From positions 1,426,001-1,490,000 of the forward strand of contig OX637805.1 of assembly GCA_951802425.1 (NCBI GenBank): DNA of 64,000 nt, given 5' to 3'. Source of the stretch: Clavaria fumosa (taxonomy: Eukaryota > Basidiomycota > Agaricomycetes > Agaricales > Clavariaceae). Shown one piece after another: positions 56,832 through 64,000 of this stretch (its first letter is position 1; every line of letters begins with the position of its first letter). A model generated the notes under the pieces. That model was not told the DNA's origin. It searched no databases and saw only the letters and a list, made by a program, of their open reading frames with translations. The translations under genes were made by a program, and so were the position numbers.

Positions 56832-58885
56832 CTAGAAAGGAAGTCCTCCCTTTTCCATCTTGACCTTAATCGCACGGTTCATCATCTTTATTGACATGTG
56901 AAATTAAAATGTTGGATGGTAGTCAAGACTTCACTCACCTTCGGGGGAGGTAGAGAATGTAGCTCCTCAGTCTTCTCACTGTCCTGAATGAAATATAAGA
57001 TGAAATGATGCAAGGATGATCATATTAGACATACCACTGTGAGATCAATAATAATTTGAGCTGGCTTCACAGCCGACTCCTTCCCTGGAAACTTTCCCTG
57101 GCTCCTACTATTATCCTGTGGGGTCATTCCTTTCTCCTTTCTTGCTGCAGGCTCCTCATCTGACATCAACTCATTGTCATCTTCCTTGTCTGAGGCTTGA
57201 AGTCGCAGTCTCTTCACTGCCTTTCGTACTGGATGACCAGATCGACTTTCTTCTTGGGGTTGTGGGGGCTTTTCCAAGACCTCCTCCTCTTCATTTGACT
57301 TGAATGCCAGTTCCTGTTCTGGCTCTTTCACTCCCTCACTTCCCTCAGCTGAAGTGACCCAACCCTTATCCCCATAATCTAGCATGGGAAAGATTGGTGC
57401 TTGCTCCATGGGACCAGGGTCAGGAGCAGTAATTGCAATTATGACTTTCCCTTGATCTCACATTCAGCTTTCTTCAGAGACCAAGAAAACAAAATTGCTT
57501 ATGGGACTGGGAATACCAATCAATCTCAATTTCTGGACCTTGAAACTTTGTGTGTAGCTCTTGGAACTCAGTGATGAAGGTACTCAAAGCTGCTGAAGTG
57601 TCACCAGTAATGCTTGCCTGCATGAGAGCCTTCCAGAGTGCTTTCTCTGTCAGACCCAAAAATGGTGGCTTTTCATTGCCAAGAGAAATTGCAGTCTGTG
57701 TTTCCAGCTCCATGAACACTGTTTGATTTAGAACTGAAATGTGCTTACTGAAACTAAGTAACTGCGTCGGACTTGGGACCATTCAAACCCTCTTGCAGAC
57801 AGAGCAAAAAGAGGGGAGATGGCAACACAGTGATGGAAAAGCCCTCGCACATGCTCAAAGAGCATGGGACCCAGATTCTGATCTGTGAGCCTTGAGATAA
57901 GGCTTGCAATTGTCTGTGTGGAATGAGTTAATCGTGTAATGGGACAAGTACAACTCTGTTCTTACTCATTCAATATATTGACCCAGTCTTGGGTAGATTC
58001 AGCAAAATCGGTGGCACCATTCTGAAACATTGTTAGTAGTAGTTGTGGTAGTTCACTCATTACTAACCAATCCAAACCAGGTGATGGCAAAGGCCATCAT
58101 CTCAAAGTTGAGCAGGAGGGTTTTGACTTTGATGTCTCGCATTTGCTCGAGCCTGCTGCCAAGGAACTTCACCGTCTTGATGAGGCGCTGCTGGTCTGTG
58201 GTTGGGTTGGCTGGAAGCACACTAAAGTATGTAGCTGGATTTTGAAGAGGATCCATGCTTTGAAAACCATGAGATCCCTGGGCCTTCTGAATCGGCTTGA
58301 CCCAATCTTTTATCATCGCAATGTACTAAAAGATACATGATACTTGGACAAGGGCAGGGAATTTGACACACCTCTCGAACCCTTTTTGGGACTTGTGGAA
58401 ACTCAGAGTGAGGGCTCAACTGAACAGGACAAACTTCATTTCCTAAGGCAAACACCAAACGGTCCAATAGCGAATGGCGAAAAATGAAATGGGCAGCACC
58501 CATCAGAGTGGACATGTCATGCTTGCCCCATTTGCCTTCACTCATTATGTCAGCAAAAGGGGCACAAAAGTACTCATTGACCGCCTTCTCCTTCTTGATT
58601 GCAGTGCGTCCTGGATGCATGCCGAAATTATCTAAAGATTGGGCAATTAACTGTCAATAAACTTTGATCAGAACATGAGCCCAAGTTTATATATATGTAT
58701 TCAACCTTGCAAAGTGAAACTTGTTCTTCTCCAATGTTTGGATGGTTTCCCAGCCAAGTCGCAACATTATCTTCGAGGGGTCCAGGTTGGGAGATGACAT
58801 TGCTCATCCAGGGATACCTCTTGAAGACTGTGCTGGCACGGATGGTCTCTGGGTTGAAGATCATAAGAGATTTTGAAGTGGACAT
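56832..58885 (-). CDS. Hypothetical multi-exon gene
   Basis: Series of open minus-strand segments joined by plausible GT-AG introns: start MSTSKSLMIFNPETIR at 58,885; a segment with MHPGRTAIKKEKAVNEYF near 58,620-58,380; LGSRLEQMRDIKVKTLL near 58,170-58,080; LFEHVRGLFHHC near 57,870-57,830; MELETQTAISLGNEKPPF near 57,710; an acidic/basic tail (KPPQPQEESRSGHP, KRLRLQASDKEDDNE) near 57,120-57,410; last short exon ending at 56,832. Phases do not all agree (exon 1 to 2), so exact splice sites are unresolved. I recognise no domain. Unlike its surroundings it has few stops and normal composition, and it lies directly against the 5' end of the LINE. It may be a host gene or cargo of an unrecognised element. 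Confidence 0.5.
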
Positions 58886-59640
58886 GGTGTTGCGTAGTCG
58901 GGAGAGTTCAAGTAAAACGATAAACTTGATGGTGGTGGCAGTGTCTGGGATCCCAACTGTTACAGGTCACATCACATGTCACATTTGGGAATATGAACTT
59001 GTTGTCATCTCGGTGAGTGGACTTGCCAATTTTTACTTTAGTAGGTTTGACAAGGTCTTCATGTTACAAAGTATTAGCACTAGCAGTTAACCCGTGCTAT
59101 GCCACAGTTGATGCACTTAAAGTTTACGTAAGTCATCACTCAATCGTAACAGTAACGATGACAAAGCACGTGCGACATCTACCCTGTGTAAAACTAAGAC
59201 GTAGACCCACTCGGTGGTGGCTGTTCCTCCACCCTACTGGTCTTGAGACGCTTCGAATTCGATGAACCAGTCCGAGAAAATTTGAATTTGAGTTTGCTGG
59301 GACTCACGTCAATGTAACCGAAGCATTCAAACTAACGTCTTCCATCTCAAAGCCATAGATTCCGCAGTAGAGTCATGGTGTTCCCACATCCAAGACCAGA
59401 CTGAAATATGCAGTAGAGCAATAAAGCAAAGCAGAAGGAGTGGCACAAAAAGGAAAGCAGAAAAAGTTTGAGACAATGAAATGAGTGAGTAGAGGGCAAG
59501 CAAAGACCCCAAAAGGAAACAGAGGGATAAACGAAAGGAAAGGCAGAACCAGACAGCTGAGTGAGTAGAGTATATGCATGTCGAGCACGACGCCATCACG
59601 TGAATGCACCACGTGCTTTTGACATTTGACTTTGACATTG
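58886..59640. other. Spacer, no gene supported
   Basis: Contains upstream sequence of the gene at 56,832-58,885 and a stretch (59,090-59,640) with a CACGTG-containing segment. I see no repeat or convincing coding region. Confidence 0.4.
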
Positions 59641-60440
59641 GTCTTGCACATGATACCAACCTTCCTTTGTAGCATAGATGTGCTTCTGCTCAGCATCATG
59701 CTGTGCATGTGCTCGGAGTGAGACATTAGTCATTGTCAATGCCCATCCCCCAAATGTGGTGGGCTCATATTGGTTGTATCCCAAAAGGCATCAATATGGC
59801 AGGGAACCTGGTATGCAATGAATGCACATATTCTGTGCATAGACTTGTTTCCTAGTTCAATCCTACAAAGTATGGGAAAAACTTTGGGCCATTGAAAGCT
59901 TTGCTAACACTGTTGTCCTTGTCACTTGTCTTTATCTTCTGCAAGTGTCTCAACGGTTTCCTTGACAGACCACCAGAGCTCATTACCATCCATTTCAATT
60001 GGAGTAAGCAATGGTTTTTGAGTTGCTTCACTGTGATGGGGAAACATTGTCAATTTGAATTGCTCCTTGGAGTGTGTTGTGTACCCAGGTATTTTGTTTT
60101 CAGACCATGTGTTTGCTGATTCCTCAGCCCTTATGACATTATTGACACTTGAATTTAGCTTATCATGCAGACTACATACCCCATGAATCCCCATGAGTCT
60201 CCAGGAAAGTTTGCTTTCACAGACAGAACAAAAGCCTCATACTGTTGCCTACTCCAGTAATTGGAGTCTTGATCAAACAGCAGATGGAGTTGCTGAAAGA
60301 ATGCATGTCCTAGACATATTATTTTTAGATCATGACAGGAAAAGGTGCATAGGGTACATACCTTCTTCAGTCTTTCCCAAGAAATTTGACACATGCGATT
60401 GCATTGGGCGAACAAGATTCACATCCAAAAGCATTATGAT
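59641..60440 (-). CDS. Hypothetical multi-exon gene (small)
   Basis: Candidate start MLLDVNLVRPMQSHVS at about 60,437. GT-AG introns fit near 60,370-60,303 and near 60,189-60,118, joining QLHLLFDQDSNYWSRQQYEA and GDSWGFMG to ANTWSENKIPGYTTHSKEQ, then ELWWSVKETVETLAEDKDK (to about 59,935). A further open segment (HRICAFIAYQVPCHIDAFWD, about 59,850-59,780) may be the next exon. No domain is recognised. It shares strand and character with the gene at 56,832-58,885 and the two could be parts of one gene. Confidence 0.4.
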
Positions 60441-60961
60441 GTGATGCCCTTTCGTATCTGGGTGGCTCATCTAATATGATCAGCAGTTGAAATGTAGCGG
60501 CTTGTGAAGACTGACTTTACATGCATATGCATCCCTTTCCAAGCGCAGCATTACCTGTGGGAATCCAACTCCTGTCAAAGTCATTGTGGCCCTTCCACAA
60601 ACCAGTTAGTTGAACAAGTCGAAGCAGCAGTGGCCCTGCATGGAGATCAAGAGCAGGAAAGCTTACATGGCCCCCTGGACTTGAAGTGAAGCAACCAGAG
60701 AGTCTGGGCGGCTGACCTTTTGACCCACACGAACAGCAGAACAAGGAAGGATGAGTGGTGAAGACATAACTGATGCGCAAGTCACAGTACGTGAGTATTG
60801 GTCACAAATGTGACAGTAACGGTTGGGATCCCAGGTGTTACAATGTCACAGACTCACGTGAAGCAAGTTGCGCTTTGCCTCCTCACGTGACACATGCCGC
60901 TTCTCTTTCGACATTTGATCCCCACTATTTCACTGCTGAAACAACCCCACCAGCTTGGAAA
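60441..60961. promoter_or_regulatory. Divergent intergenic region
   Basis: About 520 bp between the start of a minus-strand gene and the start of a plus-strand gene; likely holds both promoters. CACGTGA motifs occur near 60,855 and 60,883. No obvious TATA box. Confidence 0.35.
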
Positions 60962-62939
60962 ATGACACGTTGGACCACCCAAGAATATACCAAGATACTC
61001 ACAGACAGCCTTGCAGGCTACAAAGAAGCAAACTCAAAAGGCAGAGCATGTATTGTCAAAGAAATCAAAGCGAAAATCAGGGATGCAGCCCAGAATGATC
61101 ACAAGAACATTCCAGATGACCTAACCACAGTAACATAGAACCATTTTACCCATCTCCTTGCTTGATTTTTGATTTTGTGTCATCCTAGAAAATTCGCAAC
61201 TGGCTACATAACAATCGTAGAGCTGTGGCCAGAGAAGAAGGCTCTTCTGATTCAGGAGGTGATTACTACCAAGGGCTCCAGTTCAGCAACAGAAAGAGGT
61301 GGACCCTCCAAAGCATTGTGGAACATCACGAGAAGGAGAAAATCAACAACAGGGCAGAGGAGCTGTCGAATGCTGAAAGAGGATCAGCCCAATTCCTTGG
61401 CTCATACCGTCGTGCTAGGACTGAGATTTGCAACAGCCTAAGCCAGCAGGACCATCAACGATACTTGGCATTGGTGGGTAAATGGAATGCAGAGCCTGTT
61501 CCAGTCAAGGTGCAGAGAGAGTCAGTGTCTCAATTGTTGCCCTATCAACCACAGTGGCTCAGCCTCTTCTGGAAGATTGGCTTCAAGCAAGTTCATGCAG
61601 CAGGCTCTCAACTTTGCGCGATTTGCAAAGGAACAGATGGGTGCTGAAGTCTTTATGTTGGCTGGCTGGCAAGATGAAAGGGGAAATATCAAGAAGGCAA
61701 AGTGGGTCTCAGAGATCTGCCTACGCAACTATTTAATTAATACAATCCTGCTCTAGGATTCAGACTCCTGGGCCTGTGACTGGTAGCTTCAAGGATCAAT
61801 TCAATAAGGTTGGAGTTGAGGTTTGGCAGGAGTGGGATAAGTATCTGGCTGAGACATGGAATGGACATGGAATGGTAAGCAATCATCCTGAGCCACAGTT
61901 GCAAATTTTACTAACAGGGATTCAGATGAGGGAGGAAGGGGGCATCACATTGATCAGGAGGAGATGCTTTCAAAAAAGCAAACAGATGCCAGCGTACCAT
62001 GGAATCTGCCCACTGATGATGAGGGATGGCCTGTTCTCCCTTTGGAACTGAATCTACCATTGCCCCAACTGAAAGAAATCTTGAGGTCATTTTTGACCAT
62101 CACTTATCGTATGTCTCTCTTGCACCTCATTTTAGTCCATTTTTGAAATAAAGCCTTAAAAATACAGGCAACACAACCAAAAACAAGAAGGTTGCTGTTC
62201 CTTGGCTTCTGATAGCTGATCAGCCACACAAATTCATTGCAAAGGAATATCTTCCAGATGGCTTGCAGATCCGGGAGCCTTCAAAAATGCACTATGTGGA
62301 TGTCAGGCACCTCTGTGATTTTCTCTGTCATCGTCAGACGCTTGGCCAAAAGATATTCCGGTTTCAGCATGTCCTTCCACAGCATCTAAGAGGGAAGGCA
62401 TCAAGGCCACTGGTCAGCCATCACCAAGGATCTGAAGAAGAACCTTCATTGTCATCTGACAACAGGGTGAAGAGGCTGTCTCTCAAGAAGGGGAAGGCAC
62501 AAGAAGATTGTGTCTATATCAGTACTGAGTGAGTGTTTTCATGTCATCATTATCATCAATGCACTTTTTAATTTTATAAAGTGAGGAATCTGGCTCACAG
62601 GAGTCAGATAATGATGGGCAGAGTGATGATGGGGATGATGATAGGGTCAATGCTTCTGTTCCCCCAACCACTGATGCAGAAGAATCCAGCCTGTGGAAGA
62701 AGGTGGATATTGAACAGTGTGATGGTGCTGAGGGGGTTGGGGTAGAAAGTGGTGATCATCCTGCCACTCATGTGGTAGTTGAGATCCATAATGAGGCAGA
62801 ACCCAGCCTACAGAAAAGGAGATGGGTGGGGGGTGAAAAGGATGAGGAAAGGTCCAAGTCACTATATAGGACCAGGGCCAGACAGAGGGCCTCCATGGAT
62901 GCAAAGAAACAGGTACTGCGACCAAGGAGGAATGGTTGA
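60962..62939 (+). CDS. Hypothetical multi-exon gene
   Basis: Exon 1 60,962-61,129 (MTRWTTQEYTKILTDSLAGY), intron 61,130-61,188 (GT-AG, phase 0), exon 2 from 61,189 (KIRNWLHNNRRAVAREE, then a charged helix and CNSLSQQDHQRYLALVGKW). Later exons carry FARFAKEQMGAEVFMLAGW (near 61,615), VEVWQEWDKYLAETWNG (near 61,810), a DEG-rich segment near 61,925, VPWLLIADQPHKFIAKEYL (near 62,198) and, after a GTGAGT intron (62,528 to about 62,580), an acidic stretch and a basic C-terminus (KKQVLRPRRNG) with stop at 62,937-62,939. Basic N-terminal helix and nuclear-type tail suggest a nuclear protein, but I recognise no family. The splice between the 61.87-kb and 61.92-kb segments is not resolved. Confidence 0.55.
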
Positions 62940-64000
62940 AAATAGATCTCAGTAGTGCAGTAAAATGTGAACAGGTTCCATTTTACAGCTGTTTGACAAT
63001 CATCTCCCAATAAGACAGTGAAGCATATCTTTATTCAGTATGGATCATATTCATAGCATGGAATATCTAAATGTGCATATTGTGCAGGATGTCAGTCTCT
63101 CCAGATTCTAATAATTCTTTGTAATCTGTGCTCATGTAGTGCAATAGTTTAGCCCTTTTTAAGAGATACCAGATAATCACAAGGAGTATGCCCTGATGGA
63201 TGGCATATTTGGGGCCTTTTATGATGAATTGTGGAATAACAAATAATGATACTGCCTGCATCACTTGCCACATTCAATTACAGATCATAATGGCTCAATT
63301 TTATGTCCAAATTTGCCATCTAAACTAACCATTTTTTAGTCTATTCAAATGCATATCAGGTTCTAGACAGTGCTTGCTGCATGGTATTCAAAAGGTCCAT
63401 CCTTTTCTAAAGAACATCATCTTGCAACGTTCCTGATTCAGTTGACAAACCACATTTCATCCTAAGTTCACAGTGGCTCTATTGCATGTTTGGAGGTTGA
63501 GTTTGCTCCAACCTATTGGAAGCCTATTATAAGGCATATTGGTTTTGATTTCACCCTGCTGTATTAAGGTGTATGGTCTCATTTAACACTAATGCAGTTT
63601 CAGATGATGATGACCTTGTAATTTATGTTCCTATCAAATAGCATATCTGATCTATTGCTTCATAAACTCTATATATGCTTCATCCCCAGCCTCTTTGATA
63701 TTATTTGTCATGTAAGGAGAGAAGTGTTTTGAATAGGGTGCTTCAGGCCCTCTTCACTGGTTCCTAAAATGTTCATTGGCTAGCTCTTTTGAAAGGGCAT
63801 CATTAGTACCATGAGATCTGTGTATGTATAACATGACTTTGGTATATTGAGTTGATCGGCCGAGCCTATACGACTATATCTCAGCCGACGATTGGCTGGG
63901 CCTATAAAAAGGGCATCAGTCAAAATTGGCTAGGCCTTTTGGATAGGGGGTGGGTGTGCTGAAGGGGGTGATGAGTTACCGGTCACCCGGTGATCCTGGG
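62940..64000. other. AT-rich spacer, no gene supported
   Basis: Only short accidental frames. Near 63,855-63,940 two GC-richer pieces resemble each other (GATTGGCTGGGCCTATAAAA and AATTGGCTAGGCCTTTTGGA). Nothing else is recognised. Confidence 0.5.

Overview
The window looks like a transposon-packed, probably heterochromatic, region of a basidiomycete fungus, most likely an Agaricomycete. The reasons are a KDZ-type transposase, chromovirus-type Ty3/gypsy elements with very long LTRs, a Tad1-like LINE with an RNase H domain, genes split by ~50-bp GT-AG introns, and coding decay dominated by TGA stops at positions where CGA (Arg) or TGG (Trp) is expected. I cannot name the species. I see no rRNA, tRNA or CRISPR.

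Layout. 1-4,425: minus-strand gypsy copy A (gag-pol remnant plus 5' LTR), inserted into a second gypsy pol, B (4,426-6,776). 7,138-12,136: 3' LTR and accessory gene of copy C, broken by a solo LTR with a perfect CTGAC target duplication and by a copia RT scrap. 12,134-18,668: a 6.5-kb fold-back element built of 33-bp satellites around a near-perfect palindrome. 18,669-23,037: LTR and gag fragments plus the 3' end of another gypsy family, E. 23,038-24,739: minisatellite. 24,796-28,343: KDZ transposase (minus). 28,991-34,981: GC-rich inverted and simple repeats, including a 470-bp hexanucleotide run. 34,982-46,182: an end-to-end 11.2-kb gypsy chromovirus inserted in a GCA-rich array. 46,787 to ~56,760: a minus-strand LINE carrying two solo LTRs (both with perfect 5-bp duplications) and a hAT-like MITE; a second hAT-like element sits inside one of the LTRs. 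56,832-62,939: three multi-exon genes of unknown function. The last ~1 kb has no gene I can support.

Most interesting result. The gypsy family represented by 34,982-46,182 carries, between pol and the 3' LTR and on the opposite strand, an intron-containing gene with a perfect Zn2Cys6-type cysteine spacing followed by coiled-coil exons. Copy C carries it too, and family E has a related antisense gene in the same place. The full-length copy is also saturated with the palindrome TCGCGA (about 39 by hand count in 11.2 kb, where about 3 are expected), spread over LTRs, gag, pol and the accessory gene, while the neighbouring LINE and element B have almost none. A retrotransposon-encoded DNA-binding factor recognising its own element is a testable hypothesis, not a demonstrated fact.
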